Shown here: one piece after another, positions 1-5,905 of the stretch
How the letters are laid out: the number at the start of each line of letters is the position of its first letter
How positions within the stretch are numbered: position 1 is the stretch's first letter
Assembly: GCA_036274055.1 (NCBI GenBank)
Contig: DASUGM010000160.1
Span: 1 to 8,840 of the forward strand
DNA: 8,840 bases
From: DASUGM01 sp036274055
Lineage (GTDB): Bacteria; Acidobacteriota; Vicinamibacteria; Vicinamibacterales; SCN-69-37
Reading direction: 5' to 3'
The notes under the pieces: generated by a model
Told to the model about the DNA's origin: nothing
What the model saw: the letters and a program-made list of their open reading frames with translations, nothing else
The model's database searches: none
Position numbers and translations under genes: made by a program

Positions 1-592
1 GGCCGACGGTGGCGACGATCGCTCCGGTGAGCCCGGCCACGAACGCAGTTTCGTCCACCGGCACGACGGCGTTCCAGTCCGAGGCCTGAACCTGGAGGCT
101 GATGCTGTTGAGTCGGCCTTCCGGCGCGAAGCCGGAGCGCACGTGACCGAGCAGCGACGCAAGCTGTTTCGGCCGCGGCTGCACGCGCGTGCCGCCGTCG
201 ACGAGCGCCTGCGCGCGCAGGACCCAGGCGGCACGCCAGGCGTGCGCGCGAATGACGTCGAGGTTGACGCGTCGCGCCACCGCCGGCGCGCCGCCGGCGA
301 GCAGCGTCGCCGAGGCTTCGATCGCCGACAGGTCTTCGCTGAGCTGCGCGATCAGGCGTTCCACATGTTCACGATCGGTGCGGCGATCTCGAACGTCGGC
401 GTCGGATTCCATGCCGTCACGGTCGCGCTTGGATCCGCGCGACTCCGACCGGTCGCGCTTGGAACTCAGCAACTCCACGTAATGCGCGTCGGCGCGCATG
501 CGATAGCCGGTCGGCAGGCCTTCTCGTTCGGGCTTCTTGCTGGACGGCGGGATTGAGTCGTCTTCAAAACCTTCAGGGAGCACGTCGGACAC
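1..592 (-). CDS. Histidine-kinase-like protein, N-terminal part (runs off left edge)
   Basis: About 197 codons read leftward from a GTG at 592 with no stop before the edge. The GTG is preceded 7 nt upstream by GGAGG, and an in-frame TGA lies directly upstream (593-595), so the start is well fixed; GTG 583 is a weaker alternative. Residues 1-75 are polar and charged (SKRDR occurs twice, residues 44-48 and 54-58), with no signal peptide or membrane segment. Residues 76-130 look like the two-helix dimerisation domain of sensor kinases (LSEDLSAIEASATLL, then LDVIRAHAWRAAWVLRAQAL). Residues 160-197 resemble the start of a GHKL ATPase domain (ISLQV, VPVDETAFVAGLTGAIVA, an N-box-like helix). The G1/G2 ATP motifs would lie beyond the window. 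The usual H-box (SHELR.PL) is not seen: the matching place reads SEDL---SAI, without the phosphoacceptor His or the Pro. This is likely a cytoplasmic, degenerate or atypical kinase. The reading frame is solid; the family assignment is moderate. Confidence 0.6.
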   Translation of the reverse strand, partial: MSDVLPEGFEDDSIPPSSKKPEREGLPTGYRMRADAHYVELLSSKRDRSESRGSKRDRDGMESDADVRDRRTDREHVERLIAQLSEDLSAIEASATLLAGGAPAVARRVNLDVIRAHAWRAAWVLRAQALVDGGTRVQPRPKQLASLLGHVRSGFAPEGRLNSISLQVQASDWNAVVPVDETAFVAGLTGAIVATVG

Positions 593-599
593 TCACGAA

Positions 600-604
600 C
601 CTCC
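600..604 (-). promoter_or_regulatory. Shine-Dalgarno for the kinase-like gene
   Basis: Minus-strand GGAGG lies 7 nt before the GTG at 592 and fixes that start. It sits inside a 10-bp perfect palindrome (CCTCCGGAGG, 600-609), so a small hairpin could mask it; that is an inference. Confidence 0.7.
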
Positions 605-705
605 GGAGGACGAGGAGAACGGGAATGGTACCACACGCTTTTATCGTCGGCGCAGCGCAACGACGCTGAAAAGCGCCGCGCCGGCCGGAAGGCGCCTGCC
701 GGCGT

Positions 706-711
706 TATCAT
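706..711 (+). promoter_or_regulatory. Candidate -10 element for the pirin gene (leaderless start)
   Basis: TATCAT (5 of 6 to TATAAT) ends 6 nt before the pirin ATG at 718. There is no Shine-Dalgarno in this stretch, so transcription could begin at or next to the ATG. No convincing -35 is seen 17 nt upstream. The rest of the 593-717 gap holds a GC-rich inverted repeat (CGCCGGC 679-685 with GCCGGCG 698-704) and a weak minus-strand TACCAT at 625-630 that might serve the divergent kinase-like gene. Confidence 0.35.
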
Positions 712-717
712 CGATCC

Positions 718-1626
718 ATGTCCATCCGCCCAGTGAAACGCATCGTCGAATCGCAACCGACCATGGAGGGCGCCGGCGTGCACCTGCGGCGCGCGTTCGG
801 CTTCGGCGACACCACGGAATTCGATCCGTTCCTGCTCTTCGACGACTTCCGCAATGATCGACCGGCAGACTATCTCGCCGGATTTCCGTGGCATCCGCAC
901 CGTGGCATCGAGACGATCACCTACGTGCTCGCAGGGACGGTCGCGCACGGCGACAGCCTCGGCAACAAGGGCAATCTCGGCGCCGGCGACGTGCAGTGGA
1001 TGACGGCAGGCAGCGGCATCGTCCATCAGGAAATGCCGCAGGGTGACGCCGCCGGCCGCATGCACGGGTTTCAGTTGTGGGCGAACCTGCCCGCGTCGCT
1101 GAAAATGACGACGCCGCGATACCAGGACGTCACCGCCACGGACATCCCCGAGGTCATCGACGACGACGGCACGCGGGTGCGAATCGTGTGCGGCAGTTTC
1201 TGGGGCAAGCGCGGACCGGTTGACGGCATCGCCGCCGATCCGAACTACCTCGACATCTCGATTCCGCCCGGCGGACGCCGGACCTTGCCAATCGAGACCA
1301 CGCGTCACGCGTTCGCCTACATCTTCGCCGGCAGCGGCCAGTTCCGCGACGCGTCGTCGCCGCGCACGGTGGCCACCGAGGACATGCACGGCGAACTGGC
1401 GCCGTCGCTGCGCAGCGTCGGCAACCGATCGCTCGTGCTCTTCGATCGCGGCGACGAAGTCGTCGTCCAGGCGGGTGACGACGGCATGCGCTTTCTGCTC
1501 GTCTCAGGGAAGCCGCTCGAAGAACCGGTCGCCTGGTACGGACCGATCGTGATGAACACGCAAGCCGAGCTGCAAACGGCCATGCGGGAGCTTCGGGACG
1601 GATCGTTTATCAAACACGGGCGCTAG
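718..1626 (+). CDS. Pirin family protein (bicupin metalloprotein)
   Basis: A complete 302-residue protein, close to the usual bacterial pirin length of about 230-300. The N-terminal cupin carries the full metal site: HPHRG gives His59 and His61, and SGIVHQEMP gives His103 and Glu105, matching the three-His-one-Glu set of human pirin and E. coli YhhW. Other pirin signatures are FDPFLLFDDF (35-44), GIETITYVLAGTVAHGDS (63-80), WMTAGSGIVHQE (94-105), HGFQLWANLP (116-125) and a second cupin from about residue 160 with FAYIFAGSG. The C-terminus (WYGPIVMNTQAELQTAM...GSFIKHG) is also typical. Pirins are cytoplasmic and bind Fe or another metal; some act as quercetin 2,3-dioxygenases and others as redox-linked regulators, so the substrate cannot be assigned. 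The ATG has no Shine-Dalgarno but a -10-like hexamer just upstream. The gene is divergent from the kinase-like gene and convergent with ridA. Confidence 0.95.
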   Translation: MSIRPVKRIVESQPTMEGAGVHLRRAFGFGDTTEFDPFLLFDDFRNDRPADYLAGFPWHPHRGIETITYVLAGTVAHGDSLGNKGNLGAGDVQWMTAGSGIVHQEMPQGDAAGRMHGFQLWANLPASLKMTTPRYQDVTATDIPEVIDDDGTRVRIVCGSFWGKRGPVDGIAADPNYLDISIPPGGRRTLPIETTRHAFAYIFAGSGQFRDASSPRTVATEDMHGELAPSLRSVGNRSLVLFDRGDEVVVQAGDDGMRFLLVSGKPLEEPVAWYGPIVMNTQAELQTAMRELRDGSFIKHGR

Positions 1627-1641
1627 AGCGACACCCGTCGC

Positions 1642-1728
1642 GTCAACTCGAAACTTCAAACTCCAAACTTCAAACTTGGGTTCTTGGAACCCAAGTTTCG
1701 AGTTTGAAGTTTTGAGTTTCAAGTTGAT
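1642..1728. repeat. Long heptad-built hairpin between convergent pirin and ridA genes (repeat family A, copy 1)
   Basis: An imperfect palindrome of about 42 bp per arm. The core is a perfect 12-bp stem (AAACTTGGGTTC 1672-1683 with GAACCCAAGTTT 1687-1698) around a 3-nt loop. Pairing continues outward to about 1642/1728 with only a few mismatches and wobbles. The left arm is four heptads AAACTTC/AAACTCC/AAACTTC/AAACTTG (1651-1678); the right arm is five heptads of RAGTTTN type. It begins 16 nt after the pirin stop and touches the ridA stop (TCA on plus at 1728-1730). It is much AT-richer than the surrounding genes. It could end transcription from both sides, but no T-run follows the stem. Bases 1641-1684 recur exactly, inverted, at 8453-8496. 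Confidence 0.9.
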
Positions 1729-2114
1729 CAAGGCCTGTAAGCAATGCAATCGATCTCCACTCTGAGGCCGTCTCCAGGAAGTCCCGCGGCCTGAATCGTC
1801 GTCCGCGCCGGGCGATGGTCGCCGAAGACCCGCGCGTAGACGGCGTTCATCTGTTGAAACTCGTTCATGTCGAGCAGGAACACGCCGCAGCGGAGCACGT
1901 GCTGCAGGTCGGAGCCTGCGGCCTGGAGAATCGCGCGCAGGTTCTTGAGGCACTGCTCGGTTTGCGCCGGCACATCGGGTCCGGCGAGCTGGCCGGTCGC
2001 GGGATCGGTCGCGCCCTGGCCGGAGACGAAAATCAGACGATCGAACGACATGCCCGGCGAGTACGGACCGACGGGCTTCGGAAGGTTGGCGGCATGGACG
2101 GGCGTGTGAGTCAT
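1728..2114 (-). CDS. ridA: RidA family reactive enamine/imine deaminase
   Basis: 128 residues, the full length for the RidA/YjgF/UK114 family. Signature segments are present in order: GPYSPG (16-21, with Tyr18 of the GPY motif), LIFVSGQ (27-33), QTEQCLKNLRAILQAAG (51-67), VLRCGVFLLDMNEF (73-86), RPARTTI with Arg104 at the place of E. coli RidA Arg105, and LRVEIDCIAY with Glu120. The active-site Arg marks the catalytically competent RidA type. The enzyme hydrolyses 2-aminoacrylate and related enamines released by PLP enzymes such as threonine/serine dehydratase, in the cytoplasm as a trimer. No Shine-Dalgarno precedes the ATG, but TATATT lies 8 nt upstream. The gene is divergent from ilvE across 90 bp, which fits its role because RidA protects IlvE from 2-aminoacrylate in enteric bacteria. 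Its stop codon abuts the family A hairpin. Confidence 0.95.
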   Translation of the reverse strand: MTHTPVHAANLPKPVGPYSPGMSFDRLIFVSGQGATDPATGQLAGPDVPAQTEQCLKNLRAILQAAGSDLQHVLRCGVFLLDMNEFQQMNAVYARVFGDHRPARTTIQAAGLPGDGLRVEIDCIAYRP

Positions 2115-2122
2115 GGGGAAGG

Positions 2123-2128
2123 AATATA
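2123..2128 (-). promoter_or_regulatory. Candidate -10 element for ridA
   Basis: Minus-strand TATATT (5 of 6 to TATAAT) ends 8 nt before the ridA ATG, with TTCCTTCCCC-type pyrimidines between, so there is no ribosome site. This suggests a leaderless transcript. No clear -35 is seen. Confidence 0.35.
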
Positions 2129-2189
2129 CCGTGCGCCATGCGCCCTGCGAGGTGCGCGCCGATCTCTAGTCTCGAGCGCGGCCGCCTGA

Positions 2190-2195
2190 TACGCT
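2190..2195 (+). promoter_or_regulatory. Candidate -10 element for ilvE
   Basis: TACGCT (TANNNT type, 3 of 6 to consensus) ends 9 nt before the ilvE ATG at 2205. No Shine-Dalgarno is present and the -35 region is not recognisable. It is weak alone and is listed because several other starts in this window show the same spacing. Confidence 0.2.
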
Positions 2196-2204
2196 TGTCC
2201 GGCC

Positions 2205-3134
2205 ATGATCACGACGCACACCTGGCTCAACGGCACGATCGTCGAAAACTCGAAGGCGACGGTGCCCTTTCTGACCTCCGGGTTCCACTACGGCATCGGC
2301 GTGTTCGAAGGCATCCGCGCCTACGACGCCGACAAGGGCGCGGCGGTGTTCCGTCTCCGCGAGCACCTCGAGCGGTTTCACGGCTCGTCGCTGATCCTCG
2401 GCTTCCTCGAGCAGCCGTATTCGGTTGAGGAGTTGACCAAGGCGGTCAAGGACACGATCAAGGCGAACGGTTTCGGCGGCTGCTACATCCGGCCGTTCCT
2501 GTGGCTCGGCGACGGCGGCTGGAACCTGACGCTCGACACCGGCAAGCCGCTGGTCGGCGTCGCGGTGTGGAAGCAATCGGTGTATCTCGGCCAGACCTCA
2601 CCGGATGTCGGCATGAAGCTGATGGTGTCGAGCTACACGCGGCATCATCCGAACGCGATGATGACCAAGGCCAAGGTCAGCGGCAACTACGTCAATTCGT
2701 TCATCGCCAAGACCGAGGCGCAGCGCAACGGCTTTGATGAAGCGGTGCTGCTCGATCCGGAAGGTTACGTCGCCGAATGCACCGGCGCGAACATCTTCGC
2801 CGTGCGCAAGGGCAAGCTGCTGACGCCGGGCACCGAAGCGATTCTCGAGGGCATCACCCGCTCGACCGTCATCGCGCTCGCCCGGGACATGGGGCTCGAG
2901 GTCGAGGAGACGCGCCTGAGTCGCGATCAGCTCTACGTCGCCGACGAAGTGTTTGCCTGCGGTACGGCCGCCGAGATCGTCGGCGTCGCGACCATCGACA
3001 AACGCAAGATCGGCATCGGCGCCACCGGCCCGATCACCAAGAAGCTGCGCGAGGCCTACGGCGACGCGGTCCGTGGCCGGCATCGGCTGTCGGAGCAGTG
3101 GCTGGAGTACGTCGAGGCGGCGGTGGCGGTCTAA
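2205..3134 (+). CDS. ilvE: Branched-chain amino acid aminotransferase (transaminase B)
   Basis: 309 residues, the same length as E. coli IlvE. A fold-type IV PLP enzyme that interconverts valine, leucine and isoleucine with their 2-oxo acids, using glutamate/2-oxoglutarate, in the cytoplasm. Visible motifs: GVFEGIRAY (32-40, with the conserved Arg38), CYIRPF (93-98), AKVSGNYVNS with the PLP-binding Lys157 (E. coli AKAGGNY), ECTGANIF (191-198, Glu191 at the E. coli Glu194 position), LEGITRSTV (214-222, phosphate-binding loop), YVADEVFACGTAAEI (244-258) and GPITKKL near the end. All key residues are intact, so the enzyme should be active. D-amino acid transaminase and ADC lyase are related but lack this full set. 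The gene is divergent from ridA and in tandem with the HI0933-type gene across a repeat element. No Shine-Dalgarno is evident. Confidence 0.96.
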   Translation: MITTHTWLNGTIVENSKATVPFLTSGFHYGIGVFEGIRAYDADKGAAVFRLREHLERFHGSSLILGFLEQPYSVEELTKAVKDTIKANGFGGCYIRPFLWLGDGGWNLTLDTGKPLVGVAVWKQSVYLGQTSPDVGMKLMVSSYTRHHPNAMMTKAKVSGNYVNSFIAKTEAQRNGFDEAVLLDPEGYVAECTGANIFAVRKGKLLTPGTEAILEGITRSTVIALARDMGLEVEETRLSRDQLYVADEVFACGTAAEIVGVATIDKRKIGIGATGPITKKLREAYGDAVRGRHRLSEQWLEYVEAAVAV

Positions 3135-3140
3135 GAACCT

Positions 3141-3240
3141 GTCGGCTCAAGGCTCAGGGCTCACGGCTCGGAGTCACGTTCCCGAGCTTGCACAGCGGCT
3201 TTATGACACCGAGCCCTAAGCCGTGAGCCCTGAGCCTGAC
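3141..3240. repeat. GGCTCAN heptad palindrome between ilvE and the flavoprotein gene (repeat family B)
   Basis: The left arm is four consecutive heptads of GGCTCAN type (3144-3171, last one GGCTCGG). The right arm holds the same kind of units on the minus strand (about 3209-3236). An 18-bp stretch is a perfect inverted repeat: 3151-3168 with 3219-3236. CTCGG (3167-3171) also pairs with CCGAG (3209-3213), and GTC (3141-3143) with GAC (3238-3240). The inner spacer, about 37 nt, is not repetitive. The element starts 6 nt after the ilvE stop, and its right arm runs 18 nt into the next coding sequence, supplying that gene's GTG start and first six codons. Confidence 0.9.
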
Positions 3241-4488
3241 CTTGATGTCGCCGTGATCGGCGGCGGTGCCGCGGGCCTGGCGACCGCGATCTTCACGCGA
3301 GGAGCGAATCCAACGGCGCGCGTCGCTGTGCTCGAAGGCGCCAAGACACCGGGCGCGAAGATCCTCGTCAGCGGAGGCTCGCGCTGCAACGTCACCAACG
3401 TCGAGGTCACCGAACGCGACTTCAACGGCGGGCGCGCGCCCGTCATTCGTCGGATCCTGCGTGCATTTCCCGCGCCAGTTGCAGCGGCGTGGTTTCGCGA
3501 GCTTGGCGTCGCGCTCCATGAAGAGCCGAACGGAAAACTGTTTCCGGACTCCAACCGATCGCGCGACGTCCTCGACGCGTTGCTGCGGGAACTCGCGCAG
3601 CGCGGCGCGACGCTGCGCAGCGGCCATCGGGTCACCGGGATTACGCGTGGAGGCGGCACCTTTCATGTCGCGACCAATCACGGCACGCTGACCGCGCGCG
3701 CCGTCGTCCTCGCCACCGGCGGCTTGTCGCTGCCGAAGACCGGCAGCGACGGCTGGGGCTACAACGCTGCCGTTGCGCTCGGCCACACCATCGTGCCGAC
3801 GACGCCGGCGCTGGCGCCGCTGCTGCTCGAGAGCGGCGACAGCCCGCACGCGTCGTTGTCGGGCGTCTCGATCCCGGCGCGGCTCGACGTCATCGCCAAC
3901 GGCGCCGTCGCTGCGCGGATCGCCGGCGCGTTGTTGTGGACCCATTTCGGCGTGAGCGGGCCTGCCGCGCTCGACGCGTCGCGGCATTTTCTACGCGCGC
4001 GACTCGAGGGCGCCGCGGTGGGCATGACGCTCAGCCTCCTGCCCGAACACAGTTTCGACTCGCTCGAGGCGGCGTGGGTCGCGCTGCTGCGGGCGCGGCC
4101 GCGCGCGTTCATTCACACGATCGTGGCGTCGATGATGCCGGCCGCGATTGCCGAGGCGCTGCTACGGCGCGCCGGGATTGCCGAAGGCACGACGCTCGCC
4201 GGGCTCACTCGCGATGCGCGGCGCGCGTTGGTGCATGCCACCGTCGGGTGGCCGCTGCCGGTCACCGACTCCCGGGGCTACAACTACGCCGAAGTCACCG
4301 CCGGCGGCGTCGATCTCACCGAGATCGATCCGTCGACGATGGCGTCGCGGCGATGCGATGGCTTGTACCTGGTCGGCGAAATCCTCGACGTCGACGGACG
4401 ACTCGGCGGTTTCAACTTTCAGTGGGCGTGGTCGAGCGCGCACGTCGCGGGAACTGCGATCGCCCGGGCAGTCGAGGCGATCCAGTAA
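3223..4488 (+). CDS. HI0933/BaiN-type NAD(P)/FAD-dependent oxidoreductase
   Basis: 421 residues, typical for the HI0933/YhiN/BaiN flavoprotein family (about 390-420). Motifs in order: dinucleotide-binding DVAVIGGGAAGLATA (8-22), the family hallmark GAKILVSGGSRCNVTN (44-59), LFPDSNRSRDVLDALL (106-121), VVLATGGLSLPKTGSDGWGY (161-180), WTHFGVSGPAALDAS (239-253), EVTAGGVDLTEIDPSTM (357-373), GLYLVGEILDVDGRLGGFNFQ (380-400) and WAWSSAHVAG (401-410). It binds FAD in the cytoplasm. BaiN was described in gut clostridia in bile-acid dehydroxylation, but most homologues, including enteric YhiN, have no settled substrate, so no reaction is claimed. The start is GTG 3223: an in-frame TAA lies at 3217-3219, and the next in-frame GTG (3253) would cut into the first beta strand. 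No Shine-Dalgarno is seen; the start lies inside the family B palindrome. The gene may be read through from ilvE. Confidence 0.93.
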   Translation: MSPEPDLDVAVIGGGAAGLATAIFTRGANPTARVAVLEGAKTPGAKILVSGGSRCNVTNVEVTERDFNGGRAPVIRRILRAFPAPVAAAWFRELGVALHEEPNGKLFPDSNRSRDVLDALLRELAQRGATLRSGHRVTGITRGGGTFHVATNHGTLTARAVVLATGGLSLPKTGSDGWGYNAAVALGHTIVPTTPALAPLLLESGDSPHASLSGVSIPARLDVIANGAVAARIAGALLWTHFGVSGPAALDASRHFLRARLEGAAVGMTLSLLPEHSFDSLEAAWVALLRARPRAFIHTIVASMMPAAIAEALLRRAGIAEGTTLAGLTRDARRALVHATVGWPLPVTDSRGYNYAEVTAGGVDLTEIDPSTMASRRCDGLYLVGEILDVDGRLGGFNFQWAWSSAHVAGTAIARAVEAIQ

Positions 4489-4729
4489 TTGCCGAATTGC
4501 CGAATCGAGGGCATTGCCGGATTGGATTGAAGAGCGATTGATCAATTGCCGGAATCATCGCCAGATTGCCGATTGCCGGATCGACTTGCCAATCCGTCCA
4601 ATCCGTCCAATCCGTCAATCAAGAACCGCCAATCGAGCAATGCTCTTCAATCCGGCATTGATTGCGGCAATTGATCAATCGCTCTTCAATCCAATCCGGC
4701 AATGCCCTCGATTCGGCAATCCGGCAATT
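4487..4729. repeat. 243-bp inverted repeat filling a convergent intergenic gap (repeat family C)
   Basis: Arms 4487-4551 and 4665-4729 are reverse complements over 65 bp with one mismatch (4495 against 4721); the inner 56 bp (4496-4551 with 4665-4720) are exact. The 113-bp centre (4552-4664) is made of the same words: ATTGCCG/CGGCAAT, CAATCCG, and GCTCTTCAATCC, which occurs directly at 4642-4653 and 4681-4692 and inverted at 4524-4535. The left end overlaps the flavoprotein stop codon (TAA 4486-4488) and the right end stops one base before the stop of the opposing gene (4731-4733). No protein-coding signal is credible here: open frames give low-complexity peptides such as repeated TDW. A transcript from either side would fold into a very long hairpin. 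Confidence 0.93.
4589..4617. repeat. Tandem 9-bp repeat, three units
   Basis: CCAATCCGT occurs three times in a row (4589-4615) and then decays (CAATC). It lies in the centre of the family C inverted repeat. It is a short tandem repeat, too short and too uniform to be a CRISPR. Confidence 0.9.
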
Positions 4730-4730
4730 C

Positions 4731-5804
4731 TTACCGACACCCCCGAGTGTCTTCCGCGATTGTCCCGAGGCTGGAGACGAATCCGCCCGCAACGCCCATG
4801 CCCCGCCCCGGCGCCGCCCCGCGCGCGAAGCCGCCGCGCACCGATCTGATGAAGGTGGCCTCCGGAGCGAGCGGCAGCGTCGCGACGTTGCGGCAGAAGT
4901 CATCCCAGATCCCGTCCTGACGCAGATACTGCTCGACGTTCGAGAGGTAGAACGCCGAGACCGTCGCCTGCTGATTTCGCAGAAATTCGCCGATGCCGCG
5001 CAGCGCCTTCGGCCCGGCGAAGTTGCCGACGATCGGCACGATCGCGTTGCTCGTCTCCAGGGCTTTGACGAACTGGAACCGCTCTTCCGAGCTCAGATAG
5101 CTGCGCTGCACGCCGGCGTCGTCGGTCAGCGCCATCAACGCGCCGTAGCCCGGCGAGCCGACGCCGCGGCCGGTCGTCAGCATGTAACCAATCTGCGGAC
5201 CGCCGTCGCGAAGCGCGCGATAGACATAGGCGATGCCGTCGCGATCGTCCGCGGTCAGCGGCAGGTGGCGCTTCGTCTGCAGCCACTCGAGCACTGACGC
5301 GAGGTTCTGATCGAAAAGCGCCGGCGACGACGCTGCGGCGTCGACGGCTGCAAAGATCGACTCGACACTGGCGGCCGCCGGCGGCAGCGGCGAAGGCTGG
5401 CGGCTGAACAGCCGCGCGACGAACTCGGCGCGGGTCGCCGACATCTCGAACAGCGCCTTGTAAAGAAGATGCTCGTGCAGGTTGCCGCGGCGCAGGTCGA
5501 GGATGATCGCCAGCCGCGGCCGCAACGCCGCGATGTAAGTAAAGTTCTGCTCGGGCCCGACGCCCAGGTAGACGCCGCCCGGCTTGACGCGCGCGACCAG
5601 ATCCGGAATCACCGACTGATAGCGCGCTTCGTTCGAGACGACGTTGTCGGAATGAAAGATGCCGCTCGCCTCGGACAGCCGGCTGCTCAGCGCCCAGAAT
5701 TCCTGATCGGACAGAAGCGGCGTTTGCGACTGTGCGGCCGGCGCGACAAGAGCCAGTGCGATTGCCGCCGCGACGAGAACCGCGCGCATCTGCCATCGCT
5801 GCAT
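4731..5804 (-). CDS. Secreted protein of unknown function with Rossmann-like segment
   Basis: 357 residues. The N-terminus is a Sec signal peptide (positive MQRWQMR, hydrophobic 8-22, likely cleavage after AQS at 26), so the product should be exported. Residues 60-135 hold the best-ordered part: ARYQSVIPDLVARV, GGVYLGVGPEQNFTYIAALRPRLAIILDLRRGNL (76-109), EHLLYKALFEMSATRAEFVARLFSR. The Gly-rich loop after a beta strand, followed by a strand ending in Asp, resembles an S-adenosylmethionine-binding Rossmann fold, but no methyltransferase catalytic motif is seen. A second conserved-looking block is SAFYLSNVEQYL...WDDFCRNVATLP (283-311). I recall similar sequences only as hypothetical proteins; a relation to the LIC_10091 group is possible but unverified. 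The last 30 residues are Gly/Arg-rich. The ATG has GAGG 7 nt upstream. The gene is divergent from the ADOP permease; its stop meets the family C repeat. Confidence 0.85.
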   Translation of the reverse strand: MQRWQMRAVLVAAAIALALVAPAAQSQTPLLSDQEFWALSSRLSEASGIFHSDNVVSNEARYQSVIPDLVARVKPGGVYLGVGPEQNFTYIAALRPRLAIILDLRRGNLHEHLLYKALFEMSATRAEFVARLFSRQPSPLPPAAASVESIFAAVDAAASSPALFDQNLASVLEWLQTKRHLPLTADDRDGIAYVYRALRDGGPQIGYMLTTGRGVGSPGYGALMALTDDAGVQRSYLSSEERFQFVKALETSNAIVPIVGNFAGPKALRGIGEFLRNQQATVSAFYLSNVEQYLRQDGIWDDFCRNVATLPLAPEATFIRSVRGGFARGAAPGRGMGVAGGFVSSLGTIAEDTRGCR

Positions 5805-5811
5805 CGATATA

Positions 5812-5815
5812 CCTC
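5812..5815 (-). promoter_or_regulatory. Shine-Dalgarno for the secreted protein gene
   Basis: Minus-strand GAGG is separated by 7 nt (TATATCG) from the ATG at 5804. This favours that ATG over the in-frame ATG at codon 6, which would be 22 nt away. Confidence 0.55.
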
Positions 5816-5868
5816 GGAGATCATTGTCACGCGCCGCCGCGCCGGCGTCTGTGAAAGAACGATGGCGA

Positions 5869-5897
5869 TTGACATCGCGTCGCCACGGGCCGACACT
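5869..5897 (+). promoter_or_regulatory. Candidate sigma70-type promoter for the ADOP permease
   Basis: A perfect -35 hexamer TTGACA (5869-5874) is followed after 17 nt by GACACT (5892-5897; 3 of 6 to TATAAT). The -10 ends 8 nt before the permease ATG, and there is no Shine-Dalgarno, so a leaderless or near-leaderless message is predicted. The weak -10 lowers certainty. Confidence 0.4.
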
Positions 5898-5905
5898 CCC
5901 CTGCC

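Noticed and set aside
466..1389. 307-codon open frame on the minus strand
   Set aside because: It is antisense to the pirin gene, which has a full set of metal ligands. The translation is Arg/Ala-rich, shows no family motif and results from GC-rich codon use.
1642..1728. Classical rho-independent terminator
   Set aside because: The stem is long and AT-rich and no run of T follows on either strand, so a standard intrinsic terminator is not supported, although a 3'-end role stays possible.
4412..4618. Small protein with repeated TDW/IRP triplets from the 9-bp repeats
   Set aside because: The periodic peptide is a direct by-product of the tandem repeat, lies partly antisense to the flavoprotein gene and has no ribosome site.
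4487..4729. CRISPR array or insertion sequence
   Set aside because: The units are 7-9 bases without unique spacers, and there is no transposase frame. The layout is a palindrome of simple words, not an array or an IS.
4662..5297. 211-codon plus-strand frame running from the palindrome into the secreted-protein gene
   Set aside because: It starts in repeat DNA and is then antisense to a gene with a signal peptide and ordered domains; the product is low-complexity.
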